Below are positions 9,174 to 18,412 of a stretch of 64,000 nucleotides of DNA, piece after piece. The notes beneath the pieces are model-generated. The model saw only the letters and a list, made by a program, of their open reading frames with translations, made no database searches and was not told the DNA's origin. The stretch covers positions 1-64,000 of the forward strand of contig JABLWZ010000012.1 in the NCBI GenBank assembly GCA_013178275.1, given 5' to 3'. Source of the stretch: Bacillota bacterium (GTDB taxonomy: Bacteria; Bacillota; Ch66; Ch109). The position numbers and the translations under genes are program-made. Within the stretch, counting starts at the first letter, position 1, and every line of letters starts with the position of its first letter.

Positions 9174-9836
9174 TTATAGAAACCCGTTCTGAGCCAGGAA
9201 ATCTATCGTCAGCCCCGACCGGGGCCCCGCTTCCTTGTCCGTCTTCCCCGTCAACCCCAGCAGCTTCTCGACGTACTTGCCTATCAGGTCCGCCTCCAGG
9301 TTGACCGTGTGCCCCACCTTCTTGAATCCCAGGGTGGTCTGCCCCCGGGTGTGGGGGATCAGCGAGACCGTGAACCCGTCGTCCCGCACGGACACCACCG
9401 TCAGGCTGGTGCCGTCCACGGTGATCGACCCCTTCTCGATGATATACCGGGTCACCCCGGGAGGCGCGCTGATATCCAGGATGCGGGCCAGGTCCTCCCT
9501 GCTCTCTCTCACGATGGCGCCCACCCCGTCGATGTGTCCGCTCACCAGGTGGCCGCCCAGGCGGTCAGAGAGCCTGAGCGCCCGCTCCAGGTTTACCAGG
9601 TCGCCCGGCGTAAGCCGCCCCAGGTTGCTCCGGTCCAGGGTCTCCGCCATGATATCCACTCCGAAACGGTTGGAACTGAACTCGGTCACGGTGAGGCAGA
9701 CCCCGTTGACCGCGATGCTGTCTCCCAGCTTCACGTCCTCCAGCACCACCCGAGCCTCCAGCACCATCCTGGCGGACCTCGCCCCCCGGCTTAGGCTCTG
9801 CACCTTGCCCAGCTCCTCTACGATACCGGTAAACAC
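9174..9836 (-). CDS. ribE: Riboflavin synthase, alpha chain
   Basis: It dismutates two lumazines into riboflavin and the ribitylamino-pyrimidine. Two lumazine-binding barrels are visible, each with its own repeat: [10 protein letters not shown] with [12 protein letters not shown] in the first half, and [12 protein letters not shown] with [13 protein letters not shown] in the second. It has 220 residues. The GTG start is preceded by GGGGGGTGATACGTA. The protein is 18 bases from both neighbours in the rib operon. Confidence 0.96.
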   Translation of the reverse strand: MFTGIVEELGKVQSLSRGARSARMVLEARVVLEDVKLGDSIAVNGVCLTVTEFSSNRFGVDIMAETLDRSNLGRLTPGDLVNLERALRLSDRLGGHLVSGHIDGVGAIVRESREDLARILDISAPPGVTRYIIEKGSITVDGTSLTVVSVRDDGFTVSLIPHTRGQTTLGFKKVGHTVNLEADLIGKYVEKLLGLTGKTDKEAGPRSGLTIDFLAQNGFL

Positions 9837-9853
9837 TACGTATCACCCCCCTG

Positions 9854-10963
9854 TCACAGGTAGCCCGTGAACATGTAATCCTCGCCTACCCGGGTGAGGC
9901 TCATCCGCCTCAGGTCCCAGGCCTGGTCCATCCGTTCGCGCCCCGCACCCGCGATCATCCCCGGGGCGTTCGCCCCGCCGACCAGCTTGGGGGCCACGAA
10001 GACCACCAGCTTGTCGACCACCCCCGCCTCGAGGGCCGAAGCGTTCAATGCCGCCCCGCCTTCCAGCAGGACGCTGGTGATTCCCCTCTGGCCCAGGGCG
10101 TCCATCAGCGCGCCGATCGCGACCCGTCCGTCGTCCTCGGGCAGGACCAGGACCTCCGCCCCCAAACCCGTGAGTTCATCGCGCCGCTCCCGGGGCGACC
10201 TCTCCGTGGTGGCCACCAGCAGGGGCGCTGTAGAATCGGGGTTTATCACCTTAGACTCCGGCGGGAGCCGGAGCCGGCTGTCCACCACGACCCTTATTGC
10301 GTCGCGTCCCGCTTCCCCGTCCGGGAGCCGGGTGGTCAGGCGCGGGTCATCGACCAGCACCGTGCCTATCCCCACCATCACCGCGTCGTACCGATCGCGC
10401 ATCCGGTGGACCTTCTCCCTGGCCGCCTCTCCGGTCACCCAGAAGGAGTGCCCGCTGGAGGTCGCGGTCTTGCCGTCCAGGCTCACCGCCGATTTCATAA
10501 CCACGAACGGCCGGCCGGTGGTTATATGCTTGATAAACACCTCGTTCAGGTCCCGGGCCGCGTCCTCCATCAGCCCGGCCTCCACGGCGATCCCCGCCTC
10601 GGCCAGGGCGGCCAGTCCCCGGCCCGCCACCTGGGGATTGGGATCGACCATCGCGGCCACCACCCGCTTGATCCCCGCGTCGATGACCGCCTCGCAGCAG
10701 GGAGGGGTGCGGCCGTAATGGGAGCAAGGCTCCAGGGTCACGTACAGGGTGGCTCCCCGGGCCTTATCCCCCGCCCGGCGCATGGCGTGCACCTCGGCAT
10801 GGGGGGTTCCCGCCTTCTGGTGGTAACCCTCGCCCACGATCCGCCCGCCCCTGACCACCACCGCCCCGACCATGGGGTTGGGGCTGGTCCGTCCGGCGGC
10901 CCGGGCGGCCAGGGCCAGGGCCCGTTTCATAAACAGGATGTCCTGATCGACCTTGTCCAGCAA
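9854..10963 (-). CDS. ribD: Bifunctional diaminohydroxyphosphoribosylaminopyrimidine deaminase / 5-amino-6-(5-phosphoribosylamino)uracil reductase
   Basis: It carries out two consecutive steps after GTP cyclohydrolase II. The N-terminal cytidine-deaminase-like domain has the zinc ligands HAEVHAM and PCSHYGRTPPCC (residues about 50-85). The C-terminal NADPH reductase domain spans about 145-369 (MKSAVSLDGKTA, LLEGGAALNASAL). The start is TTG, eight bases after GGGGAGG. First gene of the operon, about 130 bases behind the FMN riboswitch. Confidence 0.96.
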   Translation of the reverse strand: MLDKVDQDILFMKRALALAARAAGRTSPNPMVGAVVVRGGRIVGEGYHQKAGTPHAEVHAMRRAGDKARGATLYVTLEPCSHYGRTPPCCEAVIDAGIKRVVAAMVDPNPQVAGRGLAALAEAGIAVEAGLMEDAARDLNEVFIKHITTGRPFVVMKSAVSLDGKTATSSGHSFWVTGEAAREKVHRMRDRYDAVMVGIGTVLVDDPRLTTRLPDGEAGRDAIRVVVDSRLRLPPESKVINPDSTAPLLVATTERSPRERRDELTGLGAEVLVLPEDDGRVAIGALMDALGQRGITSVLLEGGAALNASALEAGVVDKLVVFVAPKLVGGANAPGMIAGAGRERMDQAWDLRRMSLTRVGEDYMFTGYL

Positions 10964-11016
10964 AAAGCAGTCCTCCCCGAATCCCTGATATATTAATCAG
11001 TTTAACCAGAAGTCAA

Positions 11017-11043
11017 AATTAAAAGCCCCGACTCTTCGGGGCG
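11017..11043 (-). terminator. Attenuator-type terminator of the rib leader
   Basis: On the minus strand GCCCCGA-AGAG-TCGGGGC is followed by TTTTAATTTT. It lies between the FMN aptamer and ribD, the usual place for the riboswitch expression platform: FMN binding would favour this hairpin. Confidence 0.85.
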
Positions 11044-11092
11044 ACAAAGCACAGCCAAACAGACAGGCGATAAACCTGCCACACTGACTCTA

Positions 11093-11212
11093 CCTTCTCC
11101 CATCCAGACTGTTACTGTCGGCTCTGGAATCTCACCAGATCAACCTCCCCGGGGGGAGGCTCGCGGGCTGCTACCGCCGGTACGGAATTTCACCGGTCCC
11201 CGAAGGCATCCA
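11093..11212 (-). promoter_or_regulatory. FMN riboswitch (RFN element)
   Basis: Read on the minus strand, the RFN blocks occur in order: GCCTTCGGGG, GGTGAAATTCC, ACCGGCGGT, AGCCCGCGAGCC, a GC hairpin, GATCTGGTGAGATTCCAGAG, CCGACAGT and CTGGATGGGAGAAGG. This is the standard FMN aptamer. With the terminator at 11017-11043 it would reduce ribD-ribE-ribBA-ribH transcription when FMN is abundant. Confidence 0.97.
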
Positions 11213-11233
11213 AGTTCTATTGGTTCACGGATT

Positions 11234-11263
11234 ATTATAGCACTGGCCCGCTTTAAGCGTCAA
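11234..11263 (-). promoter_or_regulatory. Promoter of the rib operon
   Basis: On the minus strand TTGACG (11258-11263), an 18-base spacer and TATAAT (11234-11239). The -35 element overlaps the last codons of yjbQ, and the start point would fall just ahead of the FMN aptamer. Confidence 0.75.
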
Positions 11264-11660
11264 CCGCTTGGTTTACCAACCTTATCCATACCTGACGCTG
11301 GCGCGGTCCATCGAACTCACAGAAAAATATCCCCTGCCAGGTGCCCAGCTGCAGCCGGGAGTTCTCGACGCAGACCCACTGGGAGCTGCCCAGCAGCGAG
11401 GCCTTGATGTGGGCGGCGGAGTTCCCCTCCCGGTGCTCGTAACGACCGTTCCAGGGTGCCAGCCTCTCCAGCGCCAGCTCCAGGTCGCGCGCCACGCTGG
11501 GGTCGGCGTGTTCGTTGATGGTCAGGGCGGCTGTGGTATGCGGTACGAACACGTAACAGAAGCCGTCCTGGACCCCGCTGGACCGTACCGCCTCGGCCAC
11601 CTTCGAGGTGATGTCGATAAACTGGGTCCGCTTCTGGGTCTTGAGTTCAAGCCTTCGCAC
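11253..11660 (-). CDS. YjbQ family protein (UPF0047)
   Basis: A 135-residue protein of the YjbQ/UPF0047 family, for which weak thiamine-phosphate synthase activity has been reported; its true role is uncertain. Conserved features include FVPHTTAALTINEHADPSV and the GRYEHREGNSAAHIKASLLG segment with clustered His and Glu residues, then LGTWQGIFFCEFDGPR. The GTG start follows GGAAAGGGG. It lies 19 bases after rpe at the end of the long housekeeping run; the rib promoter begins inside its 3' end. Confidence 0.85.
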   Translation of the reverse strand: MRRLELKTQKRTQFIDITSKVAEAVRSSGVQDGFCYVFVPHTTAALTINEHADPSVARDLELALERLAPWNGRYEHREGNSAAHIKASLLGSSQWVCVENSRLQLGTWQGIFFCEFDGPRQRQVWIRLVNQAVDA

Positions 11661-11679
11661 GCTCAGGCCCCTTTCCGGT

Positions 11680-12354
11680 TTATGCCCCCTGCAGCGAGTC
11701 CATCGCTTTTCGCCGCATCTGATACACGGCGGCTTCTACATCCTCCGCCTTGAAGATGGCCGATCCCGCCACCAGGACCCGGGCCCCGGCGCTGACCACG
11801 TCGGAGACGGTATCCAGATTGACTCCGCCATCCACCTGGAGTTCCAGATCGAGACCCTGCCGGTCTATCAGCTCCCGCATCCGCCGGATCTTGGGCAGGA
11901 CCGAGCGGATGAACTCCTGCCCGCCAAACCCGGGGTTGACCGTCATCAGGAGAACCAGGTCCAGGTCCCCGAGCAGGTACTCGATGGACTCTATCGGCGT
12001 CGCGGGGTTTAACGCCACCCCGGCCCGGACCCCCGCCTCCCTGATGGTCTGCACCAGCCGGTGCGAGTGAACCGAGGCCTCCGCGTGAAAGGTGATGAGG
12101 TCGGCTCCGGCCCGGGCAAACTCCTCCACCAGGCTCTCCGGCCGCTCGATCATCAGGTGGACGTCGAACGCCAGCCGGCTCGCCGGCCTGAGCGCGCTGA
12201 CCACCAGCGGGCCAATGGTCAGGTTGGGCACGAAGTGCCCGTCCATGACGTCGATGTGCAGGTAGTCCGCCCCCGCCTTCTCGACCAGGCCGACCTGTTC
12301 CCCGAGCCGGCTGAAGTCAGCGGACAGGATCGACGGAGCGATCTTTATCATCAC
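11680..12354 (-). CDS. rpe: Ribulose-phosphate 3-epimerase
   Basis: It interconverts ribulose 5-phosphate and xylulose 5-phosphate in the pentose phosphate pathway and uses a metal ion in a TIM barrel. Family signatures are [12 protein letters not shown] at the start, [29 protein letters not shown] and LQVDGGVN. Length is 224. The start is GTG-ATG after AGAGGAG; either codon could serve. It follows rsgA closely, the usual Firmicutes order. Confidence 0.95.
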   Translation of the reverse strand: MMIKIAPSILSADFSRLGEQVGLVEKAGADYLHIDVMDGHFVPNLTIGPLVVSALRPASRLAFDVHLMIERPESLVEEFARAGADLITFHAEASVHSHRLVQTIREAGVRAGVALNPATPIESIEYLLGDLDLVLLMTVNPGFGGQEFIRSVLPKIRRMRELIDRQGLDLELQVDGGVNLDTVSDVVSAGARVLVAGSAIFKAEDVEAAVYQMRRKAMDSLQGA

Positions 12355-12366
12355 AGCAACACTCCT

Positions 12367-13242
12367 CTAGTACTGCCTTTCCCGGGTCACCGTCTCCTCT
12401 AAAAAAAGCCGGTAGTTCTCATATCGTTCGCGGTCTATCTCACCGTTCTGCAGCCCCAGGCCGACCAGGCAGCCGGGCTCTCCCCGGTGCAGGCACGAAT
12501 TGAACTGGCAGCGGCCGTAAAAGGGCGACAGTTCCCGGAAGTAATCCGCCACCTCTTCCCGCTTGAGCCGGGGCAGGTCGATCACGCTGAAGCCCGGGGT
12601 GTCGGCCACCCAGCCCCCGAAGTCCAGGGGAAGCAGCTCGACGTGGCGGGTGGTGTGGCGCCCCCTCCCGATTTTCTGGCTGACCGCCCCGGTCTTGAGC
12701 GACAGCCCCGGCTGCAGGGCGTTCAGGAGGGAGGACTTGCCCACCCCTGACGGGCCCGCGAAGACAGAGATCCGGTCCTTTAACGCCTCCCGGACCTCCT
12801 CGATCCCGGTCCCGGAAACCGCGCTGGTGATCATGGTCCGGTAGTCGGCGCGCCGGTAAATCCCGGAAAGCCGCCGGGATTCCTCCTCCGGTACCAGGTC
12901 GGCCTTATTAAAACAGATGACCGGTTCTATGCCGCTGTACTCGGCCATTACCAGCAGACGGTCGAGCAGCCTCCGGTCAGGTGAGGGTGCGATTAAAGAT
13001 ATTACGATGATGGCCTGGTCCACGTTGGCGATCGGGGGCCTGATCAGTTCGGAACGACGGGGCTGGACGCTCTCGACCACCGCTCTCTTCTCGCTCAGCG
13101 GACGGATCAGCACCCGGTCGCCCGCCAGGATGCTCTGGCCGATGTGACGGAACTTGCCGCGCAGCGAGCACTCCCAGACCCTGTCCCCGGCCTGGATGTA
13201 ATAAAACCCGCCGTATCCCCGGATGAGTACCCCTTCTAGCAT
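12367..13242 (-). CDS. rsgA: Ribosome small-subunit-dependent GTPase RsgA
   Basis: A late 30S assembly GTPase. From the chosen ATG at 13242 (GGGGG site just ahead) the product is 291 residues: an N-terminal OB domain (MLEGVLIRGYGGFYYIQ), a circularly permuted GTPase with FNKADL (G4) before GPSGVGKSSLLN (G1) and DTPGFS (G3), and a C-terminal zinc knuckle CQFNSCLHRGEPGC. The frame stays open 64 codons upstream but runs into the kinase gene and does not resemble the family. Next gene upstream is the PASTA kinase. Confidence 0.95.
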   Translation of the reverse strand: MLEGVLIRGYGGFYYIQAGDRVWECSLRGKFRHIGQSILAGDRVLIRPLSEKRAVVESVQPRRSELIRPPIANVDQAIIVISLIAPSPDRRLLDRLLVMAEYSGIEPVICFNKADLVPEEESRRLSGIYRRADYRTMITSAVSGTGIEEVREALKDRISVFAGPSGVGKSSLLNALQPGLSLKTGAVSQKIGRGRHTTRHVELLPLDFGGWVADTPGFSVIDLPRLKREEVADYFRELSPFYGRCQFNSCLHRGEPGCLVGLGLQNGEIDRERYENYRLFLEETVTRERQY

Positions 13243-13294
13243 AAAACCCCCGTATACCAGTCCTGGCCCTTTACCACTCGGCTTCCTCCCTGCG

Positions 13295-15160
13295 TTATTT
13301 GTTCGTCGACCAGACCTCCTGGCCGTCAATGTATACCTGTATCCTGGCCGGTCCATAGTAGCGCACGGTTTGATTGATGGTATCCCCCGACGGGTGGGAA
13401 CCCCGGTACTCTTCCCGCCGGTCCTTGCGGTCATCCACGATTATGACCACCTCGTGGACTTTCGCGGGGGTCGGGGGTACCTTGACCACCACCGAGGCGT
13501 TCTTGGGTATCGGCCCGGGACCCTTGCTGACCACCAGGTTTACGATCGCCCCCTGCGCCATCATGGTCCCCTGGGGGGGATCCTGTTCCATCACCTGTCC
13601 CAGGAAGTACTCGCCGCTTTCCTTCTCCGCGACTGACCCCAGCACCGCGCCCAGCCGGGCGACCTCGCCCTTCGCCAGGTCCAGCTTCATGCCCACCACC
13701 TTGGTCATAACCTCGTTCTGCCCGGTCCCCCCGCTGACGATCAGGTTGACGGCCGATCCCAGGGGAGCCTGGGAATCCCCCACCGGCATCTGGCTGATGA
13801 CCTCGTCGATGGGGACCTGGTTGGTTATCACGGGTTCGATGGTCCCAACCTTGTAACCGGCGTTGGTGATGATGATGCTGGCCTCGGGCAGTTTCTTGCC
13901 CTTCACGTTGGGGATGCTGCCCATCTGCGACCCGAGGCTGACCGTGAGTTCCACGGTGCTGCCCTGCTTGGCCAGCGAATTGGCCTCCTTGCTCTGGGAG
14001 ATCACCCGGTCCTTGCCCACCTCGGCGCTGTACTGCTGGCTGGCCACCGCTCCCTTTAAACCTACCGCCTGCAAGTCGGTCAGGGCCTCGTTCACGAGTT
14101 TACCCTGCACCGAGGGCACCGTGACCTCGGGCACCACCAGGAGCCGCACCCCCAGCATATAGAGCCCCACCGCTACCAGCACCCCGACCAGCCCGGCCGC
14201 CACGATAAACGAGGTCCTGATCCTCCTCTTCTTCTTCCCCCGCAGCCTTTTTTCATCGATCTTATCAAAGGCGCGGGTTCCATCGGTCCAGTTCGGGTCC
14301 TCGCCCGAATCCCCGTCCGAGACTATGAAGTCAGCCGGCAGCTCGTCCCGGGCGGCAGCCTTCAGGGCCGCCGCCATCTCTTTAGCGGACTTGAACCGGG
14401 CCGCCGGGTTCTTGTTCAGAGACTTTAATACCACTTTTTCCACCGGTTCCGGTATCGAGGGCGCTATCTGCCGGGGTGGTATGATCGGTTCCTGCAGGTG
14501 CTTTAAGGCTATGGAGATCGGGCTCTCCCCCTCGAAGGGGACCTTGCCCGTCAGCATCTCGTACAGGACCGCCCCGGCCGAGTACAGGTCGGAGGCCATC
14601 CCTACCATGTCTCCCCGGGCCTGCTCGGGGGAGAGGTAATGGACCGACCCCATGATTTTCCCCGGGTGGGTCAGGGTAGCACCGGTCGTGGCCAGGGCGA
14701 TCCCGAAGTCGGTGACCTTGACCCGGCCCTTGTTGGTTATAAGTATATTTTGAGGTTTGATGTCCCGGTGTATGATGTGATTCTCGTGGGCGTGTTCGAG
14801 ACCGGCGCAGATCTGGAGCGCGATCTCCAGGGACTTCTCGGGGCTCAGCCGCCCCTCCTCGCGGATGAGTTCTTTCAGGGTGCTGCCTTCGATATACTCC
14901 ATCACGATATAGTGGACCCCGTCCTCCTGGCCCACGTCGTAAACACTCACGATGTTGGGGTGGGAGAGCCGGGCCACTGCCTGCGCCTCCCGGCGGAAGC
15001 GCCGGACAAACTCCTCGTCGTTCACCAGTTCGTCCCGCAGCAGCTTGATGGTGACCACGCGGTCCAACCAGGTGCAGCGGGCCTTGTAGACCACCGCCAT
15101 CCCGCCGGTCCCAAGCTTATCGAGTATTTCGTATCTTCCCCCCAGGATCTTTCCTTGCAA
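13295..15160 (-). CDS. prkC: PASTA-domain serine/threonine protein kinase (PrkC type)
   Basis: A transmembrane kinase that senses muropeptides or lipid II and controls growth and dormancy exit in related bacteria. Kinase domain residues about 8-265 show GTGGMAVVYKA, the catalytic HRDIKPQNIL and DFG; one TM segment lies near 320-340; three PASTA repeats follow to about 555, then a Thr/Arg-rich tail. The TTG at 15160 is preferred: GAGGTG lies six bases ahead, whereas the GTG at 15169 overlaps that site. It directly follows its cognate phosphatase gene. Confidence 0.94.
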   Translation of the reverse strand: MQGKILGGRYEILDKLGTGGMAVVYKARCTWLDRVVTIKLLRDELVNDEEFVRRFRREAQAVARLSHPNIVSVYDVGQEDGVHYIVMEYIEGSTLKELIREEGRLSPEKSLEIALQICAGLEHAHENHIIHRDIKPQNILITNKGRVKVTDFGIALATTGATLTHPGKIMGSVHYLSPEQARGDMVGMASDLYSAGAVLYEMLTGKVPFEGESPISIALKHLQEPIIPPRQIAPSIPEPVEKVVLKSLNKNPAARFKSAKEMAAALKAAARDELPADFIVSDGDSGEDPNWTDGTRAFDKIDEKRLRGKKKRRIRTSFIVAAGLVGVLVAVGLYMLGVRLLVVPEVTVPSVQGKLVNEALTDLQAVGLKGAVASQQYSAEVGKDRVISQSKEANSLAKQGSTVELTVSLGSQMGSIPNVKGKKLPEASIIITNAGYKVGTIEPVITNQVPIDEVISQMPVGDSQAPLGSAVNLIVSGGTGQNEVMTKVVGMKLDLAKGEVARLGAVLGSVAEKESGEYFLGQVMEQDPPQGTMMAQGAIVNLVVSKGPGPIPKNASVVVKVPPTPAKVHEVVIIVDDRKDRREEYRGSHPSGDTINQTVRYYGPARIQVYIDGQEVWSTNK

Positions 15161-15170
15161 CTTTTTCACC

Positions 15171-15890
15171 TCATAGGTCTAAGTGAGCTATCACCACGGT
15201 TATGTTGTCATGCCCGCCGCGTTTTAAGGCCAGCTCGGTCAGCTCGTCGACCGAACTCTCGGGGGTATGGTCGGGGTCGCCCAGGATCTTTTCCAGCTCC
15301 TGGTCCGACACCAGGTTGGTCAACCCGTCCGAGCACAGCATCAGACGGTCGCCAGGCATGGTCGTTTCCTCTATCAGATCGACGTTTACGCTCTTTTCCG
15401 TCCCCAGGGCCCGGGTGAGGATGTGACGGAACGGGTGGTTCACCGCAGCCTGGGGGGAGATAACTCCGCTCCTCAGCAGCTCTTCCACCACCGAGTGGTC
15501 GCTGGTCAGTTGGCGCAGCTTCCCCTCACGGCAGAGATAAAGACGGCTGTCCCCGACGTGGGCCGCGGACAGGGATTTATCCCCGACCAAAACCGCGGTC
15601 AGGGTGGTCCCCATCCCGTAAAAATCAGGATTGGACTGGCCCTGACGCCAGACCTCGGTGTTGGCCTCCAGGAAAGCCCTTTCCAGGGTAAGCCCCGGCT
15701 GCGGGTCGTCTTCAACCCCCTGCACCACCCGGTCAAGGGTGGCTACCGCGAGCTGGCTCGCCACTTCGCCCGCCTGATGGCCGCCCATTCCATCGGCCAC
15801 CGCCAGGAATCCGCGCTCCGGCTTGACCAGGAAGGAGTCCTCGTTTAGTTGTCTAACCAGTCCGACCTCGGTTCTCGCCCAGACCTCCAT
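15171..15890 (-). CDS. prpC: PP2C-family Ser/Thr phosphatase (PrpC/Stp)
   Basis: A cytosolic Mn/Mg-dependent phosphatase that reverses PrkC phosphorylation. The 239-residue product starts MEVWARTEVGLVRQLNED at 15890 (GAGGTAAGGG ahead) and shows the PP2C metal motifs VADGMGGHQAGEVAS, GMGTTLTAVL, AHVGDSRLYL, LMLCSDGLTNLV and GGHDNITVV. The open frame begins 14 codons earlier inside rlmN, without family support. Four bases separate it from the rlmN stop. Confidence 0.95.
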   Translation of the reverse strand: MEVWARTEVGLVRQLNEDSFLVKPERGFLAVADGMGGHQAGEVASQLAVATLDRVVQGVEDDPQPGLTLERAFLEANTEVWRQGQSNPDFYGMGTTLTAVLVGDKSLSAAHVGDSRLYLCREGKLRQLTSDHSVVEELLRSGVISPQAAVNHPFRHILTRALGTEKSVNVDLIEETTMPGDRLMLCSDGLTNLVSDQELEKILGDPDHTPESSVDELTELALKRGGHDNITVVIAHLDL

Positions 15891-15894
15891 ACCC

Positions 15895-16971
15895 TTACCT
15901 CTCTCGTACCTCGCGAGACCGCAGCTGCCCACATGCCGCCATGATCTCGCCGCCCTTACCTTCTCTGATCGTGGCCCCGATCCCTTTGCCTTTTAATACC
16001 CGGGCAAACTCCCGGGCCCGTTTGGCGTCTGCCGGGTTGCTGCCGGACTGCTCTTCCTCCCCCGCCGGGTTGACCGGGATCAGGTTCACCAGCGCCGGCA
16101 GCCCCGCCAGGAGTTCGGCCAACTGACAGGCCTGCTCCAGTTTGTCATTGATCCCCGGCAGCAGCACGTACTCGAATGTCATCCGCCGGCCGCCGGCGTC
16201 GGCGTATTCACGGCAGGCGGGTATCAACTCCTCCAGTGGGTAGCGCCGGTTGATCGGCACCAGCCGGTCCCGCAGCCGGTTGTCCGCCGCGTGCAGGGAG
16301 ACCGCCAGGTTGATCGGCAGCCCTTCCCCCATCAGGCTTCGGATGCCGGGGACCACCCCCGAGGTGGAGATGGTTATCCTCCGCCAGCTTATACCCATAC
16401 CCTCGGGGTCGTGCAGGAGGCGCCCCGCCTTGAGGACCTCCTCCAGGTTGAGCAGCGGTTCCCCCATCCCCATAAATACGATGTTGACCCCGATTTTTTC
16501 GGCGTCGCCGATCCCCGGCGCGGCCTCTTCGAGCAGCACCAGCGCCTGCCCGACGATCTCCCCGGCGGTCAGGTTGCGCACGAATCCCGACTTCCCGGTC
16601 GCGCAGAACGGGCACCCGATCGGACAGCCCACCTGACTGGAGAGGCAGAACGTCAGCCGGTCGCGGCTGCGGTCCAGCCGGTAGAGCATGCTGACCGCCT
16701 CCACGGTACTGCCGTCCTGAAGCCGCATCAGCAGTTTGACGGTTCCATCGCCGGCCGACTGCCTCGAAAGGACCTCCGGCATCCCGACCTCCGCCGCCTG
16801 GTCCATTTCATGTCTCAGGCCCAGAGGAAGATCGGTCATCTCCATAAAACCCCGGCAGCCCCGCCGGTAGACAGCGGAAAAGACCTGCCGGCCGCGGAAC
16901 CTCGGCTGCTGCAGGGAGGTCATGAAATCAATTATTTCGTTCTGAGTCATTCCACAGAGGCTGGTTTTCAC
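15895..16971 (-). CDS. rlmN: Dual-specificity 23S rRNA/tRNA (adenine-C2)-methyltransferase RlmN
   Basis: A radical-SAM enzyme methylating A2503 of 23S rRNA and A37 of tRNAs. The iron-sulfur cluster motif is CPIGCPFC (CxxxCxxC), preceded by SSQVG. Also present are NIVFMGMGEPLLN, ITISTSGVVPGI, LAVSLHAAD and, near the end, the CGQLRSR segment with the catalytic cysteine. Length, 358, is normal. Fourth last gene of the rsmB-rlmN-prpC-prkC series. Confidence 0.96.
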   Translation of the reverse strand: MKTSLCGMTQNEIIDFMTSLQQPRFRGRQVFSAVYRRGCRGFMEMTDLPLGLRHEMDQAAEVGMPEVLSRQSAGDGTVKLLMRLQDGSTVEAVSMLYRLDRSRDRLTFCLSSQVGCPIGCPFCATGKSGFVRNLTAGEIVGQALVLLEEAAPGIGDAEKIGVNIVFMGMGEPLLNLEEVLKAGRLLHDPEGMGISWRRITISTSGVVPGIRSLMGEGLPINLAVSLHAADNRLRDRLVPINRRYPLEELIPACREYADAGGRRMTFEYVLLPGINDKLEQACQLAELLAGLPALVNLIPVNPAGEEEQSGSNPADAKRAREFARVLKGKGIGATIREGKGGEIMAACGQLRSREVRER

Positions 16972-17014
16972 ACTCTTATACCTTAACTATTCTAGTCCGA
17001 CACTCATTTTCCTG

Positions 17015-18412
17015 CTACATCCCATCGGGTCGGCGGAGGCGGGAGATGAAAAAGCCGTCGGTGCCATGTATATGCGGGAACAGGTATATAAAACCCCCGC
17101 GCATTTTCCGCCGGTCCTCTTCAGACCATTCCCCTTTTCCGAGGTGAGGCTCCAGGTCGTCCAAAAGGAGGCCGCAGTTCTCGACCGCCCATTCGACCAC
17201 CTCCTCGTTCTCCTCGGGCTCCAGGGTGCAGGTGCTGTATACCAGGGTCCCTCCCGGTTTCAGGCATCCGCTGGCCGCCCGGACCAGCTCCTTCTGCAGG
17301 GCGGGAAGCTGTTTCATCGCTTCCGGGTCCCTCCGCCAGCGGAGGTCGGGCCGGCGCGCCAAAACCCCCAGGCCGGAACAGGGGGCGTCGACCAGGACAT
17401 GGTCAGCCCATCCCGCCAGTTCTCCCGGGAGCTGCCGGGCGTCCATCACCCGGGTGGATACGCTGCTGACCCCCATCCGCCGGCAGTTGGCCTCCACCAG
17501 CCCCAGTTTATGCTGGTGGATGTCGAAGGCGAGTATCTCACCGGTGTTCTTCATCAACTGCGCGATGTGAGAGGTCTTCCCTCCCGGTCCCGCGCAGGCG
17601 TCCACCACCCGCTGCCCCTCGCTGGGGTCGACGGTGTGGGCGACCAGCATGGAACTCTGGTCCTGCACGTAAAAATACCCGGCCTGGTGCAGCTCCAGCT
17701 CGGTGTAGTTTATCTCTCCCACCAGGCACAGGGACTCCTCGACCAGCCGGCCGGGATAGGCCTCTATGCCCATCGGTTTCAGCTTCTCCGCCAGCTCCAG
17801 CGGCGACAGCTTCAGGGTATTGACCCGCACCCACTGCGGTGCGGGCCGGTTGTCGGCTTCGCACAGCCGCCGCGTCTCTTCGAACCCGTATCTCCTGAGC
17901 CAGCGGTCGACCATCCACTCGGGATGCGAATAGGCGACCGCGAGGTGCTTCGCCGGGTCGTCGCCGGGGTCCGGTAGCTCGATTTCTCTGCCCTGGCGGG
18001 CCAGGTTCCGCAGCACCCCGTTGACCAGGCCTGCCACCCCCCGGTGCCCGTAACGGTACGCCAGCTTGACCCCTTCGTCACACACCGCGGACGCGGGGAT
18101 GCGGTCCAGGAAGAGCAGCTGGTAAGCGCCCAGGCGCAGGATGTTTCGTATCCAGGGGGTAAGGTCCTCCAGCCTGGTCCTGACCACCCGGCCCAGGACC
18201 CAGTCGAGCCGGTTTCGCCAGCGCAGGGTCCCGTAGACCAGCTCTGTGAGCAGGGAGCGGTCCAAACGGTTGATAGGGGCTTCTCGCAGAACCCGGTCCA
18301 AGACCAGATTCGCGTAAGCCCCTTCCACTTCTACCGCGTATAGTATCTGCAGGGCCCCTTCCCTGGCGGAGTGCGGGCCCCGGTTCGCCACTCCTCTGTT
18401 TCCCTTAGCCAA
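17015..18412 (-). CDS. rsmB: 16S rRNA (cytosine-C5)-methyltransferase RsmB (Sun)
   Basis: It methylates C967 of 16S rRNA with SAM. Residues about 12-160 form a NusB-like RNA-binding domain (AREGALQILYAVE). The methyltransferase part has DACAGPGGKTSHIAQL (SAM binding), DAPCSGLGVLARRPDLRW with the conserved PC, and the second catalytic cysteine in STCTLEPEENEEVV. It has 465 residues. TTG is taken as the start, immediately after the stop of the peptidase gene, suggesting translational coupling. Confidence 0.94.
   Translation of the reverse strand: MAKGNRGVANRGPHSAREGALQILYAVEVEGAYANLVLDRVLREAPINRLDRSLLTELVYGTLRWRNRLDWVLGRVVRTRLEDLTPWIRNILRLGAYQLLFLDRIPASAVCDEGVKLAYRYGHRGVAGLVNGVLRNLARQGREIELPDPGDDPAKHLAVAYSHPEWMVDRWLRRYGFEETRRLCEADNRPAPQWVRVNTLKLSPLELAEKLKPMGIEAYPGRLVEESLCLVGEINYTELELHQAGYFYVQDQSSMLVAHTVDPSEGQRVVDACAGPGGKTSHIAQLMKNTGEILAFDIHQHKLGLVEANCRRMGVSSVSTRVMDARQLPGELAGWADHVLVDAPCSGLGVLARRPDLRWRRDPEAMKQLPALQKELVRAASGCLKPGGTLVYSTCTLEPEENEEVVEWAVENCGLLLDDLEPHLGKGEWSEEDRRKMRGGFIYLFPHIHGTDGFFISRLRRPDGM

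Noticed and set aside
13243-13434. Longer N-terminus for RsgA
   Set aside because: The extra 64 codons overlap the kinase gene and do not resemble the family; a good ATG with a G-rich site lies at 13242.
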